A program made the translations under genes and the position numbers. From Astrothelium macrocarpum (lineage: Eukaryota; Ascomycota; Dothideomycetes; Trypetheliales; Trypetheliaceae), in assembly GCA_021030915.1 (NCBI GenBank), contig JAGEMR010000047.1, positions 124,001-188,000 of the forward strand: a stretch of DNA of 64,000 bases, read 5' to 3'. A model generated the notes under the pieces. That model was given only the letters and a program-made list of their open reading frames with translations, ran no database searches and was not told the DNA's origin. Shown piece by piece: positions 10,594 to 22,351 of this stretch (its first letter is position 1; the number at the start of each line of letters is the position of its first letter).

Positions 10594-12381
10594 CTACGCT
10601 GTATTTTGCTCCGTATCTTTCTTTTTCTTGCCATGAGTAGGAAGTCTCGACCACGGACAGAAAAGGCTTACGACCACAGCAAATCCAGCCATGCCAATAG
10701 AAACTGCAAAGGCAGCCTTGATTCCATCAGTATAGGCAAATACGATGCCAGGGAGCTCGCTTGCCGAGAATACAGTTCGAAGTTCTGCTGCACCAGTGCC
10801 GATCACCAGCGCCGGATCTACTTCAGGAGTGACGGCTGCTAAAGCACCGATCAATCGGTTGGCGAAGGCTGATTGGGCGGCTGAGATGCTGAAGGATCCC
10901 CCCAGTGATTGGAAAACTGGGTATTTATTTAGTTCACGCAAGATGCACCGTAGCGAGAAGAGTCACCCACACTGAATGATAGAACTAACGCTTGCAATGT
11001 CTTTATCTTCTGCGTTGGCCTGAGCAACATTCAGGGAATTCATGTACGGGAAAGCAATGGCGGTCCCAGCAAGGACTTGATAGCCGATCCATTTGGCAGA
11101 AGGGGTATTGATGTCCATGGAGTAGAACAAACCAGCCGATACGCATGTGAGAGCTGCACCAACCGCCATAGAGGGTGTCGCATGGCCGGTAGCGGTGACA
11201 GCAAAACCACCGGTAAGCATGAAGACGCCGAAAGCGATGATTAGGGGTAAGTTGTTCACACCAGACTTGATTGGGCTTACTCCTAGAATACTTTGGAAAT
11301 AGATGGGTAGATAGTAAAGGATCAGGAAATATGAGCCTGCAAAGACGAATTGGAAGATGCAGGGTACCCAGAGTACGCGTTGTTCCATCAATCTCCGTGG
11401 GAGTACAGCGTACTCGCCCTGATAGACTTCCCAAGCCCCTAGGGTAATCATGATAAGGCCAAATCCAACAAACAGGCCGATGACTTGGCTGCTCTTCCAG
11501 GCGTAGGTTGTCCCTCCATATTGAAGCGCCAGGATGAAGCAGGCCATTCCTGAAATGGTCAATGCAATTCCAACCGCATCCATCTGTAGAATGGTCTCTT
11601 TCCAGCTAGCCTTGATGGTCCTGGCCGCTGTATCGAGTCTAAAGAAGATCAGAGTAAGCGCTGCAACAACACCTCCGATTGGCAGATTAATATAAAAGCA
11701 CCAGCGCCAGGTCACTTTGTCCGAGAAAACACCACCGATCAGCGGACCTGCAACAGCAGCCAAGGCATACGATGCGCCAAGAAGACCCATGAGGACTGGT
11801 CGCTTCTTGGGCGGAGCGCTAAAAGCAACAATGGTTGTACCCCCGGTTGCAATTCCCGCGCCGCCGACGCCGGCGAGAGCACGGCCAATAATAAAAGCAA
11901 TGGAATTGGGTGCAATGCCGCAGATGAGACTGCCGACTTCAAAGATGAAGATGGTGAAGATAAAAGCCGGCTTTAAGGGAAAGTATTTGCAGACTTTGCC
12001 CCAGAACGGCCGAAAGCTACCAAGCGTAAGAAAATATGCGGCACCGTACCAAGAGACTTGTGCGAGGCCGTGGAACTCATCCGTAATCTTGGGGATGGCG
12101 GTACCGACAATCGTCTATCTTAGTGTTAGGGACAGAGTCAGGATCGGGACGATATTGCAACGGAGCATGCAAGCGCAAATATTCACCTGATCTATACCAG
12201 TCAAAAAAACGGCCATAGCGACGGATGTAACTATGAAGGTGAGCTTCGCACCCGAAGGATGCTGAGCTGCACCTTCCTCTGGGTCCGCTGGAGGACCTTC
12301 ATTGCGAGCTTCTTGTCCTTCAACAAGAGATGAAGACGCAAATTGCTTTTCGAAAGTCACCTTCTCATCTGTTGCCGCCAT
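10594..12381 (-). CDS. MFS multidrug exporter, DHA2-like (14-TM drug:H+ antiporter)
   Basis: Three exons, 12381-12187, 12114-10971 and 10916-10594, give 553 residues. Phases match: GIDQ/TIVG across intron 1 and IIQF/FQSLGG across intron 2, the latter with an AACTAAAT branch site. After a hydrophilic N-terminus, helices start at LTFIVTSVAMAVFLTGIDQ. The family motif DQTIVGTAIPKI is followed by GRALAGVGGAGIATGG, WRWCFYINLPIGG and GVNNLPLIIAFG, diagnostic of DHA2 exporters such as those in mycotoxin and gliotoxin clusters. It would sit in the plasma membrane and pump small molecules out with proton exchange. It converges on the kexin-repeat precursor 0.7 kb away, so it is the natural exporter candidate for that product; an unrelated drug efflux role cannot be excluded. 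ATG 12381 is the only in-frame ATG near the N-terminus. Confidence 0.9.
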
Positions 12382-13380
12382 CTCTTTAGGAAAAGGGGTG
12401 ACGCCCGACAATATAAAGGCAGCTGGTACTTTGAGAAGAAAAGTTCGAGTGCCGACTCGGGTGGCGTGGGAGAAGAAGAACGAATAGGAGACAGAGATCT
12501 CAGCCGGACCATTAGGCCACCACTTAAGCCAGGTCCGAGCTTTACGAGATTAATAACTTCAACCTCACGTAAATCCGCCAAAGTTGTAGCTGCTTGATTC
12601 CAATTATTCGTAATTCGATAATTAGCGTGTTGAGAATCGATTAGTGTAGCTTATTCAATTACGAAGATTTTATGTTGCATGCACTGATTGCCGAAACCTC
12701 GCAATCCTGAACATGATGGGCGCGTCCGAAATACTCCCTCCACCCAAATCGACCATTTCTGAGGGGCGTTCTTTGGGTTGGAGAAGGCTTCTTTGTGCTT
12801 TTCTCTGTAAAGCTAGCTTCGAAGGTAGGACTGAGACACAAGTAATGAGTAAGCTTATCTAGATTAAGCTAGCCTGCATAAACCTAATCAGAGCCGAAAC
12901 ATGGATTGGACCAACATTGGCCCGGCGGCTCAGATTTCCACTTTTAGCCTAGTCCAGAACTAACTTATCTCGGTAATGAATGTGGTCCATTTTACCTTCG
13001 AGAATGGGTAGATCCACATGTACCACATAACCACGGGTTGCAATAAGAAACGTGACACGCGACCCCAAGAGATAAAATTCGTCGAGGCCTCCAGGAGGAT
13101 CTCGAGTTGTGTGAAGTGAATCAAGAATATAATCATATTCGCCGAGAAATAAGTCTTAACATTTTCTCTATTAGCATTGCTAAGGACCTCCCTACGATGC
13201 AAACAGTAAATCATCTCTGGCGGTCGCTGCTGACATTTTTTAACGCACCCATTGCTGACAGACTTTTTCGCAAGCTACAATTGTCTATCTATCCCTAGTG
13301 ATAAACTTCATAAAGATGCGGCGTCTTCTTCACTCGTTCCCCCTACTACCCAACCTAAACACCTTGCCTAGTCAACTACG
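12382..13380. other. Intergenic region between MFS and F-box genes
   Basis: About 1 kb containing the divergent promoters of the MFS and F-box genes. Nothing else is supported. Confidence 0.4.
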
Positions 13381-14436
13381 ATGGTCATGGGTGCTGCTCA
13401 GCGGCTTTTCCAGCGCCTCGCGTCGCTCGTTCGGCTGCGGCGTCCTCGATCAGGCTTGGGCGCGTTCGCTCTTCCTCCTGAGATCATCTTGATGATCGCT
13501 ACATATCTCACCAGTACTTCCTCCATATCTCTCGCTTTGACCTGCCGAACTCTTCACAGTCTTTGCTTTCCCCAGCGCCCGTGTCTAAACAAGGCAGAGA
13601 AGGAAGAGCTGTTGCTGTTGCTGGAGAAGGATATAGCCACTCTATATTTCTGCCACTATTGCACAAAGCTCCATCGATGGCACAGACACTGGGGCAATTA
13701 CAGCTTTCCATGGCACGAGGATTTGCCATGCAAGGAGCGCCTCAAAGACGACTCCTTTGGCTACCCACTTTGTTGCTATATTCCGTACCACCATGCGCGC
13801 TTGGTCATGAATCAACATATCTACGGGCCCACCCACGGGCTTCCTCTCCACAAATTCGAGAAGCGGGTCGGGTTTAACTGTCCTTCAAGCAGAGTCACTT
13901 ACTCCGAGTGCCTGGATGCGCGCATCGTCGACGATAGACTTCTAGTGTTATCAGTCATAACCTTTTCTCATTCACGAGGTGACTCAAAAGCGCTCAGGAG
14001 CTACATCGACTCCCTAGGAAACCGTACCTGTAGCCATCTCACCCTGGGGGATGGATATTCGAATCACGCTCCCGTGCAGCTTCCCGAGCTAGCCAAGGAC
14101 AAAACTACGCCTAGCCATTTCACGCCTTGCGATCAATCATGCGGATCCTGCCCCTTCTGTCCAACAGACTATTGCATCGACATATCCTGGCGTGGCAGAA
14201 GGAAGGGTTATTTCATAAAAGCATCAATTTATCGCCAGTTTGGAGACTGTAGATCGCCATTTGACTGGTGCTGGCGTACTATGGCAACCGATGAAGTAGT
14301 AGGGGAACTACGAACGGCGTACCCGCTAGAATATAGATCTGGAATCATCCGAGACAGATGGAATAAAGCTGACGGTATTGATAGTAAGACCCAAGGTAAA
14401 TGGGTTGAAACACATGGACTAGTTTCGTTGAGATGA
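13381..14436 (+). CDS. F-box domain protein
   Basis: A 351-residue intronless ORF. An F-box-like helix set lies at about residues 28-60 (ALPPEIILMIATYLTSTSSI then LALTCRTLHSLCF). It is followed by LLLEKDIATLYFCHYCTKLH (about 80-100), a phrase typical of a large fungal family of F-box proteins with a Cys-rich C-terminus. Later Cys pairs (CDQSCGSCPFCPTDYC, about 249-264) suggest a structural zinc site. F-box proteins deliver substrates to SCF ubiquitin ligases; the substrate here is unknown. It is the last gene of the first accessory block and is not obviously part of the RiPP candidate. Confidence 0.8.
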   Translation: MVMGAAQRLFQRLASLVRLRRPRSGLGAFALPPEIILMIATYLTSTSSISLALTCRTLHSLCFPQRPCLNKAEKEELLLLLEKDIATLYFCHYCTKLHRWHRHWGNYSFPWHEDLPCKERLKDDSFGYPLCCYIPYHHARLVMNQHIYGPTHGLPLHKFEKRVGFNCPSSRVTYSECLDARIVDDRLLVLSVITFSHSRGDSKALRSYIDSLGNRTCSHLTLGDGYSNHAPVQLPELAKDKTTPSHFTPCDQSCGSCPFCPTDYCIDISWRGRRKGYFIKASIYRQFGDCRSPFDWCWRTMATDEVVGELRTAYPLEYRSGIIRDRWNKADGIDSKTQGKWVETHGLVSLR

Positions 14437-15011
14437 AGAAACACGAATGATCTCCTAAGCATCGGCCGAGAGCCTGTATTTCTGTGTTCCTTTAACCGAG
14501 CCGACGGCACACTCTTAAGGCCCCTACGAGCTTTCTTCCCCTGTGCAACTGCGGCGGCAACGGTCTATTTTCCGGTAGTCTCTAACCGACCTTGAGCCTA
14601 GATTTAGACAAAGGCGAGTCGGCCCATGCACGAACGACAACCCTAATCGCTTGATGTGAGTTGGTATATGATTATGTTACCTCGCTGCATTCAACTAACG
14701 GCCTGGCCTAGCAGAAGCCCGCGAGGCATGATCCCCCTTATACCTCAGCCAGAGAACTAAGTCATCAGAGAGACAATAGAATAATTCACACATCTGTTAT
14801 TACTCTGCTTTCACTGGTCCTATGCCCAAAGAGCTGTAGAAAACCACGAAGACCTTCCTGTACACCGCCACCTGCAGAAAAGTCCAACACCAAAAAAACC
14901 TCTCATGAATTCCAAATACAAGTCCACATTTGTACGTGCACTGTCCTCGTCTTGATACAGATCAGGAGGGCTCCTTGCCTCAGCGTTTTCGGCCGCGCGT
15001 TGGCCGAGTCT
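14437..15011. other. Intergenic, convergent between F-box and GNA1 genes
   Basis: About 575 bp of 3' flanking sequence. No feature is recognised. Confidence 0.4.
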
Positions 15012-15918
15012 TTAGCCTCGCACATGGTGATGTGACATTTCAAGTCCTCTTCGACGGAAGCCTGCCTGAGCGTGAAAAGTTTCATTCGCTTCCGAGGTGG
15101 CGACAACAGTCTGACGTTGCCATCAGATCTCTCTCCCTTAAAGCAGCTCGAGTGTAATTGATTAAAATGGTAGCATACCTTGTAACATCCAACCTCTTTC
15201 GCCAGACAATCCAGAGCAGTAAGCATCCTAAACCCCAGATTCTTCCCATGCTGGTTCTTCGCGACAGCAATATCTTGCAGATGCCCGATCGACCCCATTC
15301 CATGCACACTAACCCATTCCCTCTCATTAGCTCACACCTCACCCCACATTTCCTACAGTAAAAGCGCACTCACAATTTCCTCTCCACCATCAACGTCCCC
15401 GTACACACCACCGTCCCCCGCCCATCCACCACACACACCACAAAATACGTATCCCCACACCTCCTCAAAAACTGCACCCGCTCATTCCACTTCTCCTCGC
15501 TCACATGTCCCACACTGCTCAAACAACTCTGCACCATCAAAAACCCCTTCTCATAGTCCCCCCTCTCCAGCGGCCGCAGCCGGTATCCCTCCGGCAGCTT
15601 CGCCTGCACCTCGCTCGACAGCAAGTCCGGGCTGAACAGCGGCTCGTGCGGATCGGGCAGCGGCGGCGATGACAGCGAGAGGGGCTGGAGGTTGTTATTG
15701 TTGGTGGTGGTGGTGCCTTTGGAGAGGTCGAGGTTCGGCGCGCCGAAGAGCGCGGCGACTTTGGAGTCTTCGATGCGTTTGGCGTTGGGGTCGGGCTCTT
15801 TGTATTCGAAGAGGCGGCCGAGGGAGGGGTTGGTGATGGCGCGGACGATTTTCGAGGGTTTTCTGGTGTGAGGTGTCGGGTTAGAGGTTGTGGCTGTAGG
15901 AGGGGCGGTGATTGTCAT
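15012..15918 (-). CDS. GNA1: Glucosamine-6-phosphate N-acetyltransferase (GNA1, GNAT family)
   Basis: Three exons, 15918-15374, 15308-15179 and 15110-15012, encode 257 residues. Splicing restores the GNAT core: VERKFVHGMGSIGHLQDIAV, NQHGKNLGFRMLTAL (acetyl-CoA binding loop of Q/RxxGxG type) and LAKEVGCYKTVVATSEANET, then QAGFRRRGLEMSHHHVRG at the C-terminus. GNA1 makes N-acetylglucosamine-6-phosphate from acetyl-CoA in the UDP-GlcNAc pathway that feeds chitin and glycosylation. The N-terminal 110 residues are a Thr/Pro/Asn-rich extension longer than in yeast (about 160 residues). ATG 15918 was chosen; the frame stays open upstream to an ATG at 16077, which would add 53 unlikely residues. The substrate assignment rests on motif resemblance at the C-terminus. 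Confidence 0.85.
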
Positions 15919-16488
15919 TTTCTTTAGGGGATAGGGAGTGCAGGAAAGGGGATAACTTGGGAGTATCCAGAGTAGTTTTTCTTCCGAATTGCATGGGATA
16001 AGATTTGAAACAAGAAGGCATTGAGTTTGTGAGTGACATCTCAGCTCACCTTTGCATTGTGTGGTGTTCTTAGGCATCCAGTTGGTGAGATGCTATTGAA
16101 CATCCACTTGCTTAATTTCTTACCAACTGCATGGCCAGTTATGAAGAGCGGGAAGTAAGTTCACTTCGGCCCCTCTCTCCGGCCAAGACGATCTGGCCAT
16201 TTTGCTAGAGGACCAAAACATGAGGAGGCTACAGAGCTCCCAGTTGTTTCAAATGACGATTCCGCTCTTTTCATGCAAAGATTCCATCGCAGATGCACGC
16301 GAAGTTGGTGCAATCTTAGATTATTTGAAGCCAACGTAATGCGGGTCATGGCGTGGAAGATGCCGAGATGACAGACCCACCCGATGATCTCCCGCAACCC
16401 GTTTTCGATCATGACTCGTGCATAACCACGAACATAGACAACTTAAATAACTAAACATTTCCATGCAAAGATTGGATCTCTTCAAATG
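15919..16488. other. Intergenic, GNA1 upstream region and ORC1 3' flank
   Basis: About 570 bp containing the GNA1 promoter and the ORC1 3' UTR. No other feature is supported. Confidence 0.4.
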
Positions 16489-18822
16489 TCATCCAAATCC
16501 CAACCCTTTGACGCTCTCATCCTCTCTTAGTGCATCTCGAATCTCTTCCTCTCCAACCCCCAACCTGACCCTTCCCACACGCTCCCCTCTCCTACTTTCC
16601 AAACCCAATATCCCAGCCTCTGCCAAATCCACAGCGGCCCCACCGAGGCCCCACAGCCTCGCAGCCTTTGCACTAGCTTCTTTCTTTATAGGTAATCTTC
16701 CCCTCTTCCCAGGCGTTCCCAATGGTCCAGCATTCCCACCAGCGCCGTCCTCACTGGCCCCAGTGCTATCCTCGTTTGTTCCGGGTGCGAGCATGAACTC
16801 TTGAAGCGGCTGCATTCCGACTGCCATGATACCCATCCTTCTCGCTTCATCAAGCACGTCGCCAAGCACAGCCTCGCCTATGCCTGTGCGTCTAATCCGA
16901 GCCAGCAGCGCGGCAAGAAAGACCTTTGCTGCCAAGGGAAGGGCTCGAAGAGCGACGTGCAGAGGCGAAGATGTGGCTTCGGCAATTGCTCGTTTGATTG
17001 TTGCAATAGTAACGGTAGGTATGTTTGGCTTGGTGTTTGTATCTGTCGTAGGTTTGCTGTTGCGACCTGGAGTTTTGCTTGGAGTATTTGGCGCAGGGAT
17101 TTCTTGAAGGTGATGATCTGGAATTGCTTCGGCGTCAGACTCTGCCAATTCTACCGCTCGTCGACATATATCCAACGCACGACGAGCGTCTCCTGATACA
17201 GCTGCTACTTTTCGAGATGCGAATTGTATGGCATCTGGATGAACAATGGTGCCAGGTACGTTGGTTAGCCGAGATTCGATGATGTTTATGAGTTGAGTAT
17301 GTGTGTAACCTGGGAACGTGATTCGACGTAGTCCAAGACGACTGCTAATCTTGTTGCTAAGGGTTCGCTCAGGAAGATCCATGGTATTTGCAACTGCGAG
17401 AACAATGAGACGAGAATGTCGAAGCCCAGGCCAATTAAAAAAATTGTACATGACAGACTGTGAACGGGTGACGAGCTGATCTAGCTCGTCCATGAGAACC
17501 ACACATGGAACACGACGAGGACTTGGGGTCGAAAACTCTTGCTCCAATAGTGTAAGCGCGTGAGAAGGGCTCACACGATCTCCACGTAAAGCTTCCCATA
17601 GAAGGGAGTATGCTTGATGCGGATCAGTGACCTTCATGCCATTGATTTCGACAAAGATGAAGTCGTCAAGCTCTTCTGCTTGAACCGATGCATTGAGCTG
17701 AGCAATCACTTCGCGTACGGTAGCCGTCTTCCCAGTTCCTGGTGTTCCTGAGATGTATATACAGGAGCCGGTGCCATCGGTGATTGCAGCTTCAAGTTGA
17801 GTATACACGTTCGCAAATTCTTCCTCACGACATGGCAGACTAGTAGGCACCGAAGATACATGTAATTGAGTTCGAGCAATCTGATATGGTGAGGATTGGG
17901 TATGTTGTGGTGATAAGATGCGCGTTCCAAGCGGAGTAAATTCTAGTGGTTTCTTGATGGCATATCGTCTAGAGGTTGGGGTCGCGAATTTTGATGGCGT
18001 TCGGTCTTTATTTCGAGAACCAGGCGTACCAGCATTGTCTAATTTTCGTCTTTTCTTCGGTGTCTTGGGTAATTCGTCATTATCTCCGTCATCCTTGGCC
18101 ACAAACTCGGCCAAGTCGACTTTGTCTTGCCTGGATTTCTTCCGCGATGCCTTGGTCTGGCTCTGTATTCGGTCTATAAGGGATTGAAGATCATCTACGC
18201 CATTGTACATTTCAGTCCAATCAAATTCTTCAGTATATGTTGCTGTCCGTGTACTGCAGCCTCTTCGACAGAAAAACACTTTGTCATGATCACGAGAAGA
18301 CTTCGGTATCTTGCCGTTGGGATATCGTTTCATGAACGTGTCGTGCGACAGCACTGTGGCCTTGCCGTTGATCGTAGTCAAAGAATTATCATCCCAAGCC
18401 GGAGTGATGTAAAGCTCATTCTAAAGACGTAAGCTGAGATTCACAATGGGAATTGAGTGGAATACTTCTAGACAATCGGTCCGTTTCTTCTTATTTATAA
18501 TCTCCTTGTCCGTGGAGAACCACATGAAGTTGGCCATTTTCTCCTCATCCTCGTCTTCCTCGTCCTCGAAGAAATAGCAAATAATACCAACCCAAGCAGC
18601 ATTGCCTTCTGCTTTGAGTAGAACAATGTCACCTCTTCGACATTCGAAAGTTCCCATACGTGCGCCAACAATGACTGTTCGGCCTTCAGTGCCATCTTCG
18701 TAGATCCACTTCCATGGATGATCCTCGAGTCCCAGTTCGTCGTCTGAATCTTCTCGAAATATTGCGCCAGACAAATATCGGCGAGCCGTTTCGGTTGTTG
18801 TCCTCTTCCGTTTGACAGCCAT
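16489..18822 (-). CDS. ORC1: Origin recognition complex subunit 1 (ORC1)
   Basis: Two exons, 18822-18466 and 18420-16489, encode 762 residues. The 45-nt intron (GTATTC to TTTAG) joins KKRTDCLE to NELYITPAWDDNS. Residues about 35-190 form a BAH domain (WKWIYEDGTEGRTVIVGARM, then RRGDIVLLKAEG), which binds nucleosomes in ORC1/Sir3 proteins. A basic Ser/Thr-Pro-rich linker with candidate CDK sites (TPKKRRK, TPSK) follows. The AAA+ module has Walker A GTPGTGKT (about 346-353), Walker B VLMDELDQL (about 428-436), sensor 1 VLAVANTMDLPER and sensor 2 GDARRALDICRRA. The C-terminal winged-helix region covers about 600-762. ORC1 is the ATPase that loads MCM helicase at origins. The gene is convergent with nothing: GNA1, on the same strand, lies downstream. 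Confidence 0.95.
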
Positions 18823-19863
18823 GATGAATTGGTTGAGATTTGAATTGTGAGATTTCGGTGCATTGCCCCACGTTCGCAGATCCCCAGTCCCGAAACGAAC
18901 GCGCCTGGGCGCGACTTTTCGCGTTCGTTCGCGTTTCGCTTGCTAGCGAATCGGATCGAAGATAGTGAGCCTTGACACTAAGCCAAAACAGCTAGTCACT
19001 TCTCCATTGAGTCAGACAACCTTTTGCAAACGCGACAACGTCACCTCACCTTTTTCTTCAAGTGTCTTGCTTTGTGCTCTCATAACCAGCAATTGAATCA
19101 TCATCTTTTCATTGGCTTATAGCAGCGATGGAAAAAAGCTGCTGGCCAAGAAACGACTGAAAGTCATCAAGAAGGTATGATGCCACGATCGCCTTCCTCC
19201 ACCTGGGCATTCTCCCGCCTTGAAGTAACTGTTCTCGTTCCTGAGCGTCCATTTGCCAGATCCCATATTGGCAGATATTGTTGCAAGTGCATGTGAATTG
19301 AAAAATTGCACTTTTGCTTCGTATCAGCATTGGTGGGCAAGTTGGAGTGGCCGAGACTACCGAGACCAGCAATGGGTTGTAATTCAATCATTCAATGCTA
19401 TCCAGGTGCTGCCATCTTCCCACAGTGAATACGTGTATATAGGCGTCATGCGTATGTAGACGTATGGATTGCCATTGAGGTCTTCAATGCATCGGAACAT
19501 GTCTGATGATAATTTGACTAAGTAATTTCAAAGACCTCTTCGCTCTAGACGCTATAGATCCACGAGACTGTGTCAGATACTAAAACAGCGAGCTGGTGAT
19601 CTTTGTGAACAGAATCTTTTTCTACAGTCTCACTGTCATCTAATCTGGACTTCACACCTGGTCGGCCTCCCTCAGATTCAAGGGTTTCGCTCTGACTCGA
19701 TCCACACTTTCATTCATTTTCACTATCAGCATCCCGTTGACCTGTTTTTGCAAACGATCGGTTTACATTACAAATCCCGGCCCGCGTCCACCACCCGCAA
19801 TCTTCATTTCAGGCTTCAATCCTGAAACTACCAGCGCTCTTCACACGCACGCTCAATTCAACC
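18823..19863. promoter_or_regulatory. Divergent intergenic region between ORC1 and an uncharacterised gene
   Basis: About 1.04 kb. A GC-rich stretch near 18895-18950 has repeated GCGTTCG/GAACGCG words (AACGAACGCGCCTGGGCGCG, then TTTCGCGTTCGTTCGCG) immediately upstream of ORC1. ACGCG words of the MBF type often control replication genes in fungi, so cell-cycle control is plausible. No gene is supported. Confidence 0.45.
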
Positions 19864-22003
19864 ATGTCTACCGTAAATGCACGAAAGCAGCACACGCGCA
19901 CAATCGTGACCCATCGTGACAATGCAGCAAGACGAGCATGGCGTCAGCTCAAGCCGCCAATGGCCAAGATGAATGTCAATCGCACGTGTATCGAAGCAAT
20001 GACCAGAAATCCATACGATGCGCTAAAGAACAACACTTTCCCAAAGGTAGATGGTGTAGCTGACATGACAGGAACGCACATTGAAGTTCGCCGCTGTCAC
20101 GGCTCTAACGACATGGCCACTTTACGTTTCTGGGGAAGCCATGAGGGCGTAACCGATGCTCAAGCTGAAATTAAAACCTGGATTGCTGACCTTGGAGGGC
20201 AGAGCCCCAGCGCAGCTCGATTCGCAAAAGTTTTGTCACACACACCGCAGCTGAGAGAGCGGCTCGACCAGAAACTTTTATTAGACGAATGTCGTCAAGC
20301 ATTCAGACAAGATCCACAACCTGGTGTCACTTGGAATTCAACCGTATGTTAGAAAACATCTTCAAACGCGTACAATATAGCTTACACTACCGCAGGGATT
20401 CTATCCATGGCCAATAGACGACTATCCTTTGGAAGAGACCTTGGGTGCGAGTTGCGAAGCACTCGACCCCATCCGTATGGACTGTTCGTGTTATATTGTT
20501 TGGAATTCCAAGCAGAGCTGTCTCAAAATGATGGGCAACAATAGTGAGTTGATCCATCAGGCAGTGGTTCGAGTTCGTGGAGCATTCTATCAAGTGGCTG
20601 CTCGCCAGATCAGCGTACAGCACCACCTTCTCTTCAAGCTTCCTTGCAACGGCGATCTTCCCTTGAATACACGACTCACCGACAGCTACTCACCAAAATT
20701 GCTGAGAGACGTCCCAAACCCGGCCAAGAAATACGTCGCCGTCATAGCCGACATTGAATGTGGTGGAAATAACTCTGACTCTCCAATCTATCGAGATCCC
20801 GGACAAAGATTGAATCTAAACGCGACCAAGGCAAAGGAAGTTTTCTTTGACTTGCTGGATAAACTACGTTACTACAAAGGCAGCATTATGATGCACTTTC
20901 ATCTAGGCACCTTCCTGATCCAACATTACAAAAACTTCCCGGATACTGGCTGGTCCCTCCAAGACCTCGAGGCCAAACTCAAAGAGAAGGGTAGAGCAAT
21001 GGTTACTCAAGAGTAAGTATCAACTCTTTAAAAATAGAATATTTACGGGTGTCTTGAACCAATTCCACTCATATGCTCTCTTAATTTGATCAAGTTTGCT
21101 GACATTCTCAGGATTGGCAATGAAGAACTTGAACAGAAGGTCCTCGAACGTGTGCTTGATGCGGATGCATTTCTCGCCCCATCCACTACATTCGCACAGA
21201 CACTTCGCGATGACACACCAATCTACTCTGCTGTCTTCGTGCTCGCCCCACCTTCAGATGAAAGCTACTATCGTTTTGAGATAACCTTCAAAGATCTTGG
21301 AGATTCATTCGAGAGAAGCTCCCATAGTTGGAGCAAGCTCGACCCAGGAGCTACCATTCCCACTGCACTACTCAATCTTCCCCTCGTTGACCTTCAGAAA
21401 GGTTCGGCCTGGACACTCGAGATGAATGCTTCCCAACCCATCTTGGATCCATCACAGATCCCTCGAAATCTCTTACGGCTTGCCAAAGGAGTTCAACTTG
21501 ACATCGAGCGTGCTCGTGATCACACGCATCCCTCTCGTTTCGTCAAATTTCCACCCGGCCTTCCTATCCTATACTACGACCAGAAGGTTGCGTGGACCTT
21601 TAACATCATTGACAGCCAATATCAAGTTGAAGTTGGTAGAGTCCAACGCGCCGAAATGGAGTCAGCATTGGCTACTACAGATGCTTCCAAATATACCCTT
21701 CAAGACCCTTGCTGGACCCTCAACGTTCATCACGACGATTGGAATCACTTTCTTGGATCCCACACCAATCTTCAAATGGGGGGAAAAACCACATATGAAA
21801 TCAACGAGGCAAAATGGTTCCCAAAAGACTTTGGGGAGGCCCCCAATAGCCAAAATCTGTTTTCGGGCTTGATGGAAAAACTCGACAAAATTGAAGGAAT
21901 CGTGAGGGGGGAGAAGGTGCTGGGGGACCCCTCGAGGGCTCATCCCCCTGAAATAGTCTGCTCGCTGAATGAGTTGGGAGGGGATGAAGATCTGTATTAT
22001 TAA
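19864..22003 (+). CDS. Uncharacterised fungal protein with possible KH-like N-terminal segment
   Basis: Three exons, 19864-20343, 20396-21012 and 21112-22003, encode 662 residues. Introns run GTATGT to CGCAG and GTAAGT to CTCAG and keep frame (VTWNST/GFYPWP and VTQE/IGNEEL). There is no signal peptide or TM helix. A segment near residues 50-110 (GTHIEVRRCHGSNDMATLRF, then GVTDAQAEIKTWI) resembles a KH-type RNA-binding fold. A second such segment (CSCYIVWNSKQSCLKMMGNN, then AVVRVRGAFYQVA) lies near 200-240. The rest is soluble alpha/beta sequence ending in an acidic tail. I do not recognise a named family. It sits among housekeeping genes, so it is probably a conserved single-copy gene; an RNA-related role is a guess. 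Confidence 0.75.
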
Positions 22004-22351
22004 GAATTGGTGCTGATGGATGATGGCGGGGAGAAGGGGGCATGATGAAATGAAGAGCACCCCCCATTATCATGGGGCTTTTTCCTGTTTCTTTAGTTTT
22101 CAAATTAAAATAGCTTTAGAGATTGAGATTGAAGTTGCTGAAAAATTCATTATGATTGCCCAAAGTGATGCTTCCAGAGTCGAAGTTTACCTCACGAATC
22201 TATGAGCGCCATATCCATCTCAATGGCTCGAGTATCATATCATGATATTGGATTTCTTCAGAAAATACTGTGATATTATATTAGCTATCATCATCAGCCA
22301 CGGAGACCCCCATTTCTCTAATCCTCTTTTCCCTTTTCCTTTGTCGATTCC

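Noticed and set aside
16078..16488. ORF at 16161-16412 (minus strand) between GNA1 and ORC1
   Set aside because: No motif and no splice link to either neighbour.
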